Shown here one piece after another: positions 1 to 9,149 of a stretch of 64,000 nt of DNA (position 1 is its first letter; every line of letters starts with the position of its first letter). The position numbers and the translations under genes were made by a program. The stretch covers positions 1-64,000 of the forward strand of contig JAWLCL010000018.1 in assembly GCA_041687255.1 (NCBI GenBank). Direction: 5' to 3'. Source of the DNA: Mariniphaga sp041687255 (GTDB taxonomy: Bacteria; Bacteroidota; Bacteroidia; Bacteroidales; Prolixibacteraceae). Under the pieces are notes generated by a model. The model did no database searches, was not told where the DNA came from, and worked only from the letters and a program-made list of their open reading frames with translations.

Positions 1-107
1 CTTTGCCGAAACGAAAATAAACAAATAGAAACAGAAAAAAAATTTTATGTGTAAAAATGACACATGAAGCATAATTAAAGCCAAACAAAAGTTTACCAAA
101 ATGAAAA

Positions 108-129
108 CGGCCGGATATTTATCCGACCG
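108..129. terminator. Bidirectional intrinsic terminator
   Basis: A 9-bp stem (108-116 with 121-129, one C/A mismatch) closes on a 4-base loop. T-rich tracts follow on both strands (cttttattt on plus; gttttcatttt on minus). It sits just past the stop of the minus-strand DUF3078 gene and could also end a plus-strand gene left of the window. Positions 1-107 contain no gene that I can see. Confidence 0.65.
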
Positions 130-157
130 CTTTTATTTCATTTAAAATCGATAGTAA

Positions 158-2155
158 TTATTTTCTGCGGGTCCGCGTTACCTGCTTATTTATTTTATAT
201 GTAAAACCGATGGTGAAAAATTCTTTAAGCTGAAGCTTGGGTTTTTTTTCATTCTGCAAGATTCCGTTTGCATCGTACACAGGAAACAAAACATTCTCAT
301 CGTAAATCATGTGAATCAGCAACCGCATATTAATGTGACTGTTTAACTGCATTACCATAAGATTCTCCCATTCAATATCAAGGTTTCCCTTTAGCTGGAG
401 GTAATTGAGAAACATTTTATACTTGGTTTCATAAGTAATTTGAGGAGTGAGCTGCTTTCTGAATTTTATGTCCGTGTTTAAACCAGGTTCCCACATGCTC
501 TTCTTATCAGCATCCACACCAAAATTAGTCTGATTAATTTTTACTGTATCGCTCACATATACGTTTTTGGCCGTCAGGGGTGAAAGAAACAATGAAAAGT
601 CATTGTTGGGTTTATAGTCAAGACCAATTTTAAAAAACGTACGGGCAGGTGACATAAAAGCAGATATTGCCTCCGGATTTGACGATTTGGGATAGCGGTA
701 CCCGTTAAAAAACTGCGTGTTAAAATTAAATTCAGTACTATAGAACCATTTTTTAAATGCACTGACACCAAGTCGTGAGGTGATTTCAAACTTATCATCA
801 TTCTTCTGCAATTCCGCTCCTTCGCCGCCGGGCCTGATGTAGCCGTTCCTTATTTCACCTGAGTTTTCCCATTTCACTTTACCGTCATGACGCGAATAAT
901 TGGCATAACCTTTTAGCACAATCTGCAATGACATGGCGCTTTGTCCCCCCTTTTTCCAGTTTTCAAGGTACGTTTGTGTAAAACCTACATTGCCATCGCC
1001 ACCAATACGCCATGGGGTAAGCACCTGGTATTTTTCGCGAACCCCGGTAAGTCCCGACCTCTTTTCTGAAAGGGAACTGAAATCAAAATCTTTGGTTGCC
1101 CGCTGACTAAAACGGTTAAACCGCACGCCATCGTCGATAAGGAACTGCATGGAACGTTTTCCTGTGCTTTTGACCACCATTCGCAAGGAATCATTTTGTT
1201 GATTTTTCAGCCACACCCTTGAATTATAGGGATTATCTGACTGGAGAAAAATATCGGATTCTTCCCCTAACAGGTTCGACATGGTTATCCAGGTAGTATC
1301 AATAAAATCGGCATAATGCAACAATTCCTCCAGCACCAGCGAAATGGAATCATTTACTTGTGCAATCATAGAATCATTGTATTGCCGCAGCACCTGGAAA
1401 TTGTTTACCATAACTGAATCGGTCAACCTTCTCCGAATCTGATTGCGCTCCTGCTCAAACATGTTGCGGCGGTAGTTTTCAATAACTTCTGCCCGGTAAG
1501 CATTTATAACAGAATCGTTGTAAGCCACTCTTTTCTCCTCGATAAGGTTGGTGCGCATGCTGTCAAGCCTGAGAAAGCGCCTGAAATCATTCGGAGACTG
1601 CATCAGGGAATCGGGAATGACATCGGGAAGCTGAAGGCTGTCGGGGAATGTATACATCTTGTTTTCAAACAATTGCTTTCCCTGTCCAGGTGGTATAATT
1701 CCTGCCTTTTCTTCAAGATTAGATACCAAGCTTACCGGTACTGCCAGTTCGTCTTCAAAATATTTTTTTCGCAACCGGGCGCTGACTTGTTCCATTCTGC
1801 GCCTGACTTCAAAGGAAGGATAATATCCGGGAACGCTCAGGCTATCCGACACATGCTCGGGCAACCGGTAAACAAAACGATAACCGTCGGTTTCAAGCTT
1901 ATCACCGACTACCATCTGAATCGAATCCAACGGTTGCTTTTCAATAAACCGGATCAATTCGCGTACCGACCTGCTGGTTTCAGGATGCGTAACGTGCCAA
2001 AGGCTGTCCTTCTCAAAATACCTTTTCAGAAAATCGAGACTGAATTCAAGCGCCTGCCTGTTTTCATCCGGTTCATCATACTGAGCTTTTAATGTGTAGG
2101 AGGTAAATATTAGGGTTATAAGAAATAGAAAGATTTTACCTGTTCCCGAACGCAT
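158..2155 (-). CDS. DUF3078 outer-membrane-type protein
   Basis: A 665-residue protein with a Sec signal peptide (residues about 1-24, ending in YTLKAQ). The middle (about 200-280) is a highly charged helical stretch rich in Arg, Glu and Asn. The C-terminal 250 residues match the DUF3078 family pattern: the NWKKGGQSAMSL motif, alternating beta strands, the KWENSGEIRNGY segment, a KNDDKFEITS segment and FNTQFFNGYRYP. DUF3078 proteins are widespread in Bacteroidota and are thought to sit in or under the outer membrane as beta-barrel-like proteins; no function is established to my knowledge. The long N-terminal extension ahead of DUF3078 is unusual and I cannot assign it. The gene stands alone, divergent from the HD-domain gene, and ends at a bidirectional terminator. 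The family call is firm, the role is not. Confidence 0.8.
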   Translation of the reverse strand: MRSGTGKIFLFLITLIFTSYTLKAQYDEPDENRQALEFSLDFLKRYFEKDSLWHVTHPETSRSVRELIRFIEKQPLDSIQMVVGDKLETDGYRFVYRLPEHVSDSLSVPGYYPSFEVRRRMEQVSARLRKKYFEDELAVPVSLVSNLEEKAGIIPPGQGKQLFENKMYTFPDSLQLPDVIPDSLMQSPNDFRRFLRLDSMRTNLIEEKRVAYNDSVINAYRAEVIENYRRNMFEQERNQIRRRLTDSVMVNNFQVLRQYNDSMIAQVNDSISLVLEELLHYADFIDTTWITMSNLLGEESDIFLQSDNPYNSRVWLKNQQNDSLRMVVKSTGKRSMQFLIDDGVRFNRFSQRATKDFDFSSLSEKRSGLTGVREKYQVLTPWRIGGDGNVGFTQTYLENWKKGGQSAMSLQIVLKGYANYSRHDGKVKWENSGEIRNGYIRPGGEGAELQKNDDKFEITSRLGVSAFKKWFYSTEFNFNTQFFNGYRYPKSSNPEAISAFMSPARTFFKIGLDYKPNNDFSLFLSPLTAKNVYVSDTVKINQTNFGVDADKKSMWEPGLNTDIKFRKQLTPQITYETKYKMFLNYLQLKGNLDIEWENLMVMQLNSHINMRLLIHMIYDENVLFPVYDANGILQNEKKPKLQLKEFFTIGFTYKINKQVTRTRRK

Positions 2156-2188
2156 AGTTATTTGTTTTTACAGCTTTTTTAGAGAACG

Positions 2189-2196
2189 CAAAAATA
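2189..2196 (-). promoter_or_regulatory. Putative promoter -7 box of the DUF3078 gene
   Basis: On the minus strand the octamer TATTTTTG fits the Bacteroidota -7 consensus TAnnTTTG and lies 34-41 bases upstream of the start codon. No clean -33 TTTG is present at the expected distance, so this is a weak call. Confidence 0.3.
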
Positions 2197-2299
2197 GTGT
2201 TTATGTTATTCGTTGTTTGTAAAATTGGCACAAATATGAGATTATCTCCTTTATGTTACATGATTCTTAATTAGTTTCAGAAATTAATTGGCTTATGGG

Positions 2300-2329
2300 T
2301 TTCATATAAATGTTCAAGTTTTAAATTTG
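2300..2329 (+). promoter_or_regulatory. Putative promoter of the HD-domain gene
   Basis: TAAATTTG at 2322-2329 matches the -7 consensus TAnnTTTG, and TTTC at 2300-2303 lies 18 bases upstream, close to the -33 TTTG element. The start codon follows at 2347, giving a very short leader. Inferred from the consensus only. Confidence 0.4.
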
Positions 2330-2346
2330 CATAAAAAAGCTACAAT

Positions 2347-2901
2347 ATGATTACGCGGAATGAAGCTGTAAAAATGCTGGATGAAAACATTAAGTCGGAA
2401 AACATGCGGAAGCACTGCTATGCCTCAGAGGCAGTGATGAAGGCCCTGGCCCGAAGGCTCGGCGAAAATGAAGAGGAATGGGCGCTGGCAGGATTACTTC
2501 ACGATATCGACGTGGAAATTACCAATGCCGATCCAAAAACCCACGGACCTTATGCTGAAAAAATGCTGACAGGCAAAGTTCCCCCTGAAGTTATTGATGC
2601 CATCATCATGCATAACGAAATGGCCACGGGAAAAGAACGCACCACCAAATTTCAGCATGCACTTGCAGCCGGTGAAACCATTACCGGACTTATTACAGCA
2701 ACTGCACTGGTATATCCGGATAAAAAAATTGCTTCAGTTAAGCCAAAATCGGTTACCAAACGCATGAAACAAAAGGCATTTGCAGCCTCGGTAAAGCGGG
2801 AAAACATCCTCGAATGTGAACTCATTGGCATTCCGCTTAACGAATTTGCCGAATTGTCGCTGAATGCCATGAAGGAAATAGACAATGAGTTGGGGCTGTG
2901 A
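2347..2901 (+). CDS. HD-domain hydrolase
   Basis: A 184-residue cytoplasmic protein of the HD/HDIG metal-dependent phosphohydrolase type. The metal-binding residues are visible in order: His23 (RKHCYASE), His52-Asp53 in GLLHDIDVEI, His66 in THGPYA, and a later MHNE histidine near residue 92. Length and motif order match small stand-alone HD proteins annotated as phosphohydrolases; the substrate (nucleotide or other phosphate monoester) cannot be read from the sequence. It has no signal peptide and no fused sensor domain. It is a single gene with its own likely promoter, divergent from the DUF3078 gene. The C-terminal 60 residues are lysine-rich, including a PKSVTKRMKQKAF segment. The fold assignment is confident; the physiological role is unknown. 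Confidence 0.8.
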   Translation: MITRNEAVKMLDENIKSENMRKHCYASEAVMKALARRLGENEEEWALAGLLHDIDVEITNADPKTHGPYAEKMLTGKVPPEVIDAIIMHNEMATGKERTTKFQHALAAGETITGLITATALVYPDKKIASVKPKSVTKRMKQKAFAASVKRENILECELIGIPLNEFAELSLNAMKEIDNELGL

Positions 2902-2988
2902 ATTAATCTTCAGTAAAATATACATCTTTTACATTAAGGCTATTATCACTAATTGATCGCCGGGCACAACAACAAAAATATCGAATGA

Positions 2989-3040
2989 TTTTGCCGATCG
3001 AATGAACTTTTACTCTCCTGTAAAAGTTCATTCGGCAAAA
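2989..3040. repeat. Long near-perfect inverted repeat (hairpin)
   Basis: A 15-bp perfect stem (2999-3013 with 3020-3034) closes on a 6-base loop (tctcct). It is extended by six more pairs (2989-2994 with 3035-3040) after a 4-base bulge on the left arm. There is no following T-run, and it is 88 bases past the HD gene stop, so an ordinary terminator is unlikely. The octamer tcgaatga is repeated directly at 2981-2988 and 2998-3005. Confidence 0.7.
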
Positions 3041-3374
3041 ACCAACATTGTTTTACCAGCCATCAGTAAATCAAATACTTCGGAACTACCATACAACTTA
3101 AATATCAATTTATTAAAAGACAGCCAGTTTATACTGTACCATATTGAAGATGAGATATACTGTTATATGACTAAAACTTCACTCCTCTAATTATCAGCTA
3201 TGTTTAATATCAAGTTAAGACCTCAATTAACCAGATTGTCACCCTGCTCAGCGATAGAGAATTTTGGGGAATGGCCTGCTGCTAAGTTTCCCCTCTGTAA
3301 TTAACCGAACATCAAAATGAATAACTTTAATCATAAATAAATCATTTTTTCAAATGTAAGCTTCTGCATAATAG

Positions 3375-3440
3375 CATGAGATTGCTTTGCTTCGCGCGCA
3401 ATGACGGCTTCGTAGCAGGGATAGCAAGCGGCGACCACTA
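3375..3440. repeat. Probable interspersed repeat fragment
   Basis: The segment containing attgctttgcttcgcgcgca followed by atgac resembles short non-coding repeats scattered in many Bacteroidota genomes, and its composition is more GC-rich than the flanks. Recognised by resemblance only; copies elsewhere in the genome cannot be checked here. Confidence 0.3.
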
Positions 3441-3913
3441 AAAAGATTTTCTGATTTGCCAACAAACTATTTTGTATTCCCATAACCACATTTTTCTGAA
3501 TAATAAATAGAATATATGCCCCTCTTATTTCTGTAAGATTTTAGCTTTCATACCTTTTGTTAATCAATAAATTAACAAGGTATTATCGAACAAATATTTA
3601 CACTGCGACACTACAATAAAAATTAATTTGGTAAAATTTTATAAGTAAAATTAACTTTTATTTATTATATATATATTTCTTGCTATATTTAACGCGCATT
3701 AAAATTTGAATTAAAACAATCAGGACAGCAATAAAAGATAAAAAAGTACGAAAGATTCCTTATATTACAAATTATTAAAACCTATACCAGGGAATCGATA
3801 AGAGAAGACGAAAGGCAGAGTGTATTTTTTTTATCCCGCACCTGACAGTTAAATTGATTTAGAACTATTTATATAATTAAGTTTTATTGTTTAATATGCT
3901 AAACCAGTAATGT

Positions 3914-6900
3914 ATGGAACAAAACATGAAAGGTTTGCTGTCCCTACTCTTCCGACAGCTAAAAAGAATCATGCATACATCAGCAGCATTAATCTTGTTG
4001 CTGACAATTGCGAGTACTTCCTGGGCAAATTCAAGCCCGGTGCCATCCGAACAACAAAAAGTCATCAGTGGAACAGTCGTTGACGAGGAAGGTCTTCCTC
4101 TTCCGGGTGTTTCAGTTGTGGTAGAGGGAACAACAATTGGAGTTGTAACCGATTTGGACGGAAATTATACCCTTCAGGTACCACCTGATGCCAGGACACT
4201 TGTTTTCTCATTCGTTGGAATGAAGAGGCAGGAAGTGAATATCGGGAACCGTACGAACATCGATGTTACTCTTGAGACAGAGGCCATTGGACTGGAAGAA
4301 GTCATTGCCGTAGGTTATGCTTCCCAGAAAAGGGCGAACATTGTGGGTTCAGTGACTTCGATAAGCGGAGAACAACTTGAATCCATACCTACTTCGAATG
4401 TCACCACGGCCATTTCAGGCCGAATGCCAGGTTCGGTAGTCATACAGGAAAGCGGCGAACCCGGGCAGACCGATGCCAGGATTCTTGTTCGCGGACGTAC
4501 AACTCTGGGAGACGATAATTCGAATACCGCACCTTTAGTTGTGGTTGACGGTGTACCCGGCAGGTCACTTGGCGATATCGACCCGGTTGACATTGAAAGT
4601 ATTTCAGTACTGAAAGATGCTTCAGCAGCCATTTATGGGGCCACTGCAGCAAACGGGGTTATCCTGGTTACCACCAAAAGAGGAACAGCCGGTAAACCAA
4701 AGTTGAATTACCAGTTTTACCAGGGGTTTTTAAGCCCTACTATTCTTCCCAAAACTACAAATGCCGGTGATTATGCAACCATGCTGACTGAATACCAGGT
4801 TGCTGAAAACAGGAACCGCACATATTCCGACCGTGACATTGAACTGTTCTACAGCGGAAGGGACCCTTGGGAACATCCCAACAGCGACTGGATGGGTGAT
4901 TTGGTTGCCGACTGGAGCACTACCAGCAAGCATAATGTTACCCTCGACGGAGGGAGCAACGGTATGTTTTATTATGTTTCACTGGGCTACCGGAATGAAG
5001 AGGCCATATATAAGCAGGAATCAACCAACTACAGGCAGTATAACTTACGTGCAAAGCTGGAAATGCCGGTTACCGACTGGTTGAAAGCTACAATCGATTA
5101 TGCAGGCTTCCTGAATAATGAATTGTATCCTACAAAAAGTGCTTCGGCCATTTACGGACAGGCCACAAGGCTCCTCCCAACCCGCTGGTCGTTCTGGCCA
5201 AACGGACTGCCGGGTCCCGACATTGAATATGGAGACAACCCTGTGGTAACTTCTACTTTTGAGGGGGGCTCCGATGACCAGAAATCCTACATCAATCAAT
5301 CCACCTTCCGCCTAACTGTAACTCCGCCATTTATTGAAGGATTAACTCTTGACGGATATTTCACTTACGATGTAACCAATTTCTACCGTAAAAGGTTCCG
5401 TAAGCCATGGACACTGTACACCGAAAACTTTGATTCGGCAACGCGCGATTCAGAAGGATTCATTACAAATATGGAACTCACGCCTGCCCTGCGCGGCTAT
5501 TCAGCTCCTGAACTGGCAGAAGATTACAACCGGAACATTCGTATGCTGACCAACTTCAACTTTAATTATGCACGTGAATTCGGAGGCCACACCATTAATC
5601 TTTTTGGTGCTTACGAACAGATCGATCAAAAAGGAAATTCATTGGGAGCATTCCGCAGGTATTACATTTCGGATGTGGTTCAGACCATTGATGCCGGAGC
5701 GGATGCCGATAAAGACAACTGGGGTGGTATGTGGATTTATGCCCGTAAATCATACATCGGTCGTTTTAACTATGCCTATGAGGGAAAATATCTGTTGGAG
5801 GCATTATTCCGCCGTGATGGTTCACTTAAGTTCCCACCAGAGAGCCGCTGGGGTAATTTCCCTGGGTTGCTTATAGGTTGGCGTGCGTCGGAAGAACCCT
5901 TTTGGAAAGAAAATCTTTCAGCAATAAATTATTTTAAGCTCAGGGCATCTTACGGTAAGATGGGTATGGATCCTGGAGATCCTTTCCAATACATGAACAA
6001 ATATGTTTTAGGCTCCGGGCTTACCATGGGGTCAGGCAAAGTGGTTGAAACAGTTGTTCAACAGGAAGGTGTAGCCAACCCATTTATTACCTGGGAAAAG
6101 CAAACTACTTATAACCTGGGATTTGAATCACAGTACCTGGATAACCTGTTTTCGCTGGAAGCTGACGTCTTCTACAACAAACGTTCCGATATCCTGGCGA
6201 CCCGTGATGCTTCTGTGCCAACCTTTACCGGACTTGCTCTTCCCGATGAAAACATCGCAGAGGTTGATAACCGCGGATTTGAAGTTGTAGCAGGATATCA
6301 CAAAAGCATTAATAACGATTTCAGGCTTGACTTAAGCGGAAACTTCAGTTTCAACCGCAATGAGGTTGTATTTACCGATGAACCTGAAAGGGCTGTTCCG
6401 TGGCAACAACGCACAGGACGTCCATACGGTGCATGGCTGATGTATAATGCCATTGGAGTATTTGCCGATGAAGCAGCCGTTGAGGCTTACCCCAGCTGGG
6501 ATGGTGCCCAACCCGGTGATGTTATTTTTGAAGATGTTAGCGGCGATGGTGAGATTACCAGTGACGACAGAATACTGATTGACAAAACCGATGCACCTGA
6601 AATTTTTTATGGATTGTCGTTGGATGTGATTTATAAAAACTGGTCGCTTTCAGTCCTTGCCCAGGGCCAGGGAACTTACTACCGGATGAATATTGCTGAT
6701 GGCCGCCGTGGTGAGGCAGGTAATTACTTCCAGTGGAGTTTTGATGACCGCTGGACTCCTGAAAACAGGAACACCGACGTTGCCCGGGCATACAACCGTG
6801 ACGACCTTTACTGGTCCTTTGACAGGAACATGAGTACCTATCATTTGGATAATATGGCATACGCCCGGTTGAAAAATGCGGTTCTTACCTATAACATTCC

Positions 6901-7069
6901 ACAAAGCGTCTTCGGAAATACAGGCATCTCAAGGGCAAGCATCTATTTTTCGGGAAACAACCTGTTCCTGATTTATGCCGCCCAAAAGAACTTCGACCCG
7001 GAAATTGGAGAACCGATGACTTATCCTGCAATAAGGACACTGGCTGTTGGCGCAAAGATTACTTTTTAA
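3914..7069 (+). CDS. SusC/RagA TonB-linked outer-membrane transporter
   Basis: A 1051-residue SusC-type transporter. After a signal sequence ending near residue 40 (STSWANSS) comes a carboxypeptidase-D regulatory-like domain (about 49-135: GTVVDEEGLPLPGVSVVVEG). It is followed by the TonB-box/plug transition (GLEEVIAVGYASQKRANIVGS), the plug (LVVVDGVPG, VLKDASAAIYGATAANGVIL) and a 22-strand-type barrel ending in a C-terminal Phe (VGAKITF). There is no N-terminal STN domain, so it is not a typical sigma/anti-sigma signalling transducer. The protein forms the barrel of a pedal-bin importer with the SusD lipoprotein encoded 20 bases downstream. No glycosidase gene is adjacent, so its substrate is open. 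Translation could also start a few codons downstream at Met5. Confidence 0.93.
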   Translation: MEQNMKGLLSLLFRQLKRIMHTSAALILLLTIASTSWANSSPVPSEQQKVISGTVVDEEGLPLPGVSVVVEGTTIGVVTDLDGNYTLQVPPDARTLVFSFVGMKRQEVNIGNRTNIDVTLETEAIGLEEVIAVGYASQKRANIVGSVTSISGEQLESIPTSNVTTAISGRMPGSVVIQESGEPGQTDARILVRGRTTLGDDNSNTAPLVVVDGVPGRSLGDIDPVDIESISVLKDASAAIYGATAANGVILVTTKRGTAGKPKLNYQFYQGFLSPTILPKTTNAGDYATMLTEYQVAENRNRTYSDRDIELFYSGRDPWEHPNSDWMGDLVADWSTTSKHNVTLDGGSNGMFYYVSLGYRNEEAIYKQESTNYRQYNLRAKLEMPVTDWLKATIDYAGFLNNELYPTKSASAIYGQATRLLPTRWSFWPNGLPGPDIEYGDNPVVTSTFEGGSDDQKSYINQSTFRLTVTPPFIEGLTLDGYFTYDVTNFYRKRFRKPWTLYTENFDSATRDSEGFITNMELTPALRGYSAPELAEDYNRNIRMLTNFNFNYAREFGGHTINLFGAYEQIDQKGNSLGAFRRYYISDVVQTIDAGADADKDNWGGMWIYARKSYIGRFNYAYEGKYLLEALFRRDGSLKFPPESRWGNFPGLLIGWRASEEPFWKENLSAINYFKLRASYGKMGMDPGDPFQYMNKYVLGSGLTMGSGKVVETVVQQEGVANPFITWEKQTTYNLGFESQYLDNLFSLEADVFYNKRSDILATRDASVPTFTGLALPDENIAEVDNRGFEVVAGYHKSINNDFRLDLSGNFSFNRNEVVFTDEPERAVPWQQRTGRPYGAWLMYNAIGVFADEAAVEAYPSWDGAQPGDVIFEDVSGDGEITSDDRILIDKTDAPEIFYGLSLDVIYKNWSLSVLAQGQGTYYRMNIADGRRGEAGNYFQWSFDDRWTPENRNTDVARAYNRDDLYWSFDRNMSTYHLDNMAYARLKNAVLTYNIPQSVFGNTGISRASIYFSGNNLFLIYAAQKNFDPEIGEPMTYPAIRTLAVGAKITF

Positions 7070-7089
7070 TCAATAAACAACTTTGAAAT

Positions 7090-8967
7090 ATGAAGAATAT
7101 GAAAAAAATAATAGGATATTCAATGGTGTTGCTTGCGCTTCTTCTTGCTGCCACATCATGCGAGGATGTTCTCGAACAGAATGCCGTTGATGCATTCAAC
7201 GAGGAATCGGTTTTTCAGGACATAAATCTGGCTGAAGCCTATCTTGGCAGATGCTACGATTTCATTGGTGTTGACAATAACCTGGTACTTGGGTTAAGGG
7301 AAGATCCGCTTACCACCTCTACCGATGAAACTTTAAACATCCACCGTCCGGGCGGTTATCCGTTCCTTAAAGGCAATATGAGCCCTGATGAACTGGGCCA
7401 TTTTGGCAACTGGCGGTTCAACTGGGTTTCGTGGAGCCTTTACAGCAACATTAAAAACGTAAATGTTTTTCTTGCCAATATCGACAAAGTACCGGCTGAA
7501 ACCTCAACCGATGAAGCATTGATTGCGAGGATGAAAGGAGAAGCCCACTGGATTCGTGCTTTCGATTATGCAAACCTTATGCGCTCATATGGGGGTGTGG
7601 TGCTTGTAGATCAGCCTTTCGAACTGGGCGAAGATTTCCTTTCTGTGAACCGTTCTTCAATTGATGAAACACTGGCATTCATAATTAAAGATCTTGATGC
7701 AGCCATACAATTGCTACCTGAAAAAAATGACATGGAACAGGGAAGAGCCACTAAAGGGGCTGCCGCTGCAGTTAAATCAAGAATCTTAAGCTGGAGCACG
7801 GGAGAATTGATGAATGGTGGTTATGAATCGTCAAATCCTCTGGTTTCATTTCAGTCAGGTTCACGCACTGCACGGCTGGAAGCAGCCAAAACCATTGCCA
7901 AAGAGATTATGGATGGTGTTTACGGAACTTATGCACTCACGGGAACCACAGAAGATCCACCTGCAGATATGACGGAAGATCAAATTTGGGAATATGCTGA
8001 TAACTTCTTCAGCATCTTCACCCAAAAGGCAGGATGGAACGATGAAGTGATATGGGGTATTCAACACCTGCAGTCGGTTGGTAATACAACTACCCAAAAC
8101 AGGTGGTGGGGACCAAACGGTTACCATAACTGGGGGAACTGCGGCCCGAACGAGCCGGTAGTGCGGAAATTCGAAATGGCCGACGGCTCACCTTTTGTGT
8201 GGGACAAATACAATCCCGGCGATCAGTTTGTCAGGGAAGCTACTGCAGCCGAGCTGGAAGCCGATCCTGAAATCAATCCTTACGTGGGCAGGGAACCACG
8301 CTTTTATGCCACAGTTTTATTCGATGGTGCCCCCTGGATGGAAAGACCTACGGATGCTGCGGCATTCGATCCCATAGGCATTGTTGAAACCAGCTATTTT
8401 ATTACTTCCGGTGGAGACGAAGTAGCAGGATTGGATACCCGCCAGGGACCCATTGAAGCATGGAACGGAACCAAAAATGGTTATTACCTCAAGAAATACC
8501 AGGACCCTGCAACTGTAGGACAGTATTTCAACAATCAAAATGCTTGGATTGAACTCCGGTATGCCGAAGTAATAATGGATTACGCCGAAGCGTGCATTGA
8601 ACTTGGTGAAGTGGAAGAAGGCATGAATGCCCTGAACATGATCCGTAACCGCGCAGGTTTGCCCGACAAGACAACTACTGATCAGGCACAGGCCAGGGAA
8701 TGGTACCGCAACGAACGCCTCGTGGAATTCTTTGGCGAAGGCGACCGCTGGTACATGATCCGCAAATGGATGATTGCCGATGAAGTAATTACTGATGTAC
8801 ATTCCATGAAGATTTACCATTATGAAGATGGCAGATCAAGGTGGTTTTACGATACATCAACAGTGGTTGACAACCGTTCGTTTATTGAACCAAACTACTG
8901 GCTGCCCATTTCCCGAAGCGAAATTAACCGGGCTCCGCAATTGCAGCAAAACCCCGGATATAATTAA
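7090..8967 (+). CDS. SusD/RagB surface lipoprotein
   Basis: A 625-residue SusD-family lipoprotein that caps the upstream SusC barrel and binds its ligand at the cell surface. It has a lipoprotein signal peptide with lipobox Cys in AATSCEDV; the acidic residues right after the Cys suit surface export in Bacteroidota. Family hallmarks are the N-terminal NAVDAFNEESVFQD region, TPR-like helices including GEAHWIRAFDYANLMRSYGG, and the C-terminal RYAEVIMDYAEACIELGE and YRNERLVEFFGEGDRWYMI segments. Met4 is an alternative start. The gene follows susC by 20 bases and ends at a strong terminator, so the pair forms its own transcription unit. Confidence 0.93.
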   Translation: MKNMKKIIGYSMVLLALLLAATSCEDVLEQNAVDAFNEESVFQDINLAEAYLGRCYDFIGVDNNLVLGLREDPLTTSTDETLNIHRPGGYPFLKGNMSPDELGHFGNWRFNWVSWSLYSNIKNVNVFLANIDKVPAETSTDEALIARMKGEAHWIRAFDYANLMRSYGGVVLVDQPFELGEDFLSVNRSSIDETLAFIIKDLDAAIQLLPEKNDMEQGRATKGAAAAVKSRILSWSTGELMNGGYESSNPLVSFQSGSRTARLEAAKTIAKEIMDGVYGTYALTGTTEDPPADMTEDQIWEYADNFFSIFTQKAGWNDEVIWGIQHLQSVGNTTTQNRWWGPNGYHNWGNCGPNEPVVRKFEMADGSPFVWDKYNPGDQFVREATAAELEADPEINPYVGREPRFYATVLFDGAPWMERPTDAAAFDPIGIVETSYFITSGGDEVAGLDTRQGPIEAWNGTKNGYYLKKYQDPATVGQYFNNQNAWIELRYAEVIMDYAEACIELGEVEEGMNALNMIRNRAGLPDKTTTDQAQAREWYRNERLVEFFGEGDRWYMIRKWMIADEVITDVHSMKIYHYEDGRSRWFYDTSTVVDNRSFIEPNYWLPISRSEINRAPQLQQNPGYN

Positions 8968-8989
8968 ATTTAAATGATTATCCATATGG

Positions 8990-9020
8990 AAAAGACCGGC
9001 TCAATTGGGCCGGTCTTTTT
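8990..9020 (+). terminator. Intrinsic terminator after susD
   Basis: An 11-bp perfect stem (8990-9000 with 9009-9019) with an 8-base loop, running into a T tract (about six T). It closes the susC-susD unit 23 bases after the stop codon. Confidence 0.9.
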
Positions 9021-9149
9021 CTAATAACTGCATCCTTAAGGTACAGAAAACAATAAGCCTGAATGCTGTAAAAAAAAAATTACGATCATTAAATCCTGAC
9101 AGTGCCTTTCTGTAAAAGGAACTAACATTAAAACTAAAACAAAACAGTA

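Larger units (their letters stand above)
2902..3913. other. Gene-free 1-kb interval before susC
   Basis: No credible gene. The 62-codon frame at 3002-3190 begins inside a long hairpin and has no protein-like features. The interval holds that hairpin (2989-3040), repeat-like sequence near 3375-3440, and a very AT-rich 300 bases (from about 3600) that must contain the susC promoter and leader. I could not find a clear TAnnTTTG/TTTG pair for susC. Confidence 0.6.

Noticed and set aside
1673..2092. 139-codon plus-strand frame antisense to the DUF3078 gene
   Set aside because: It lies wholly inside a well-supported gene on the other strand and reads as low-similarity, cysteine- and phenylalanine-rich shadow sequence.
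3002..3190. 62-codon plus-strand frame after the HD gene
   Set aside because: It begins inside the right side of a long hairpin, has no recognisable motif or domain, and has no coding context; treated as chance.
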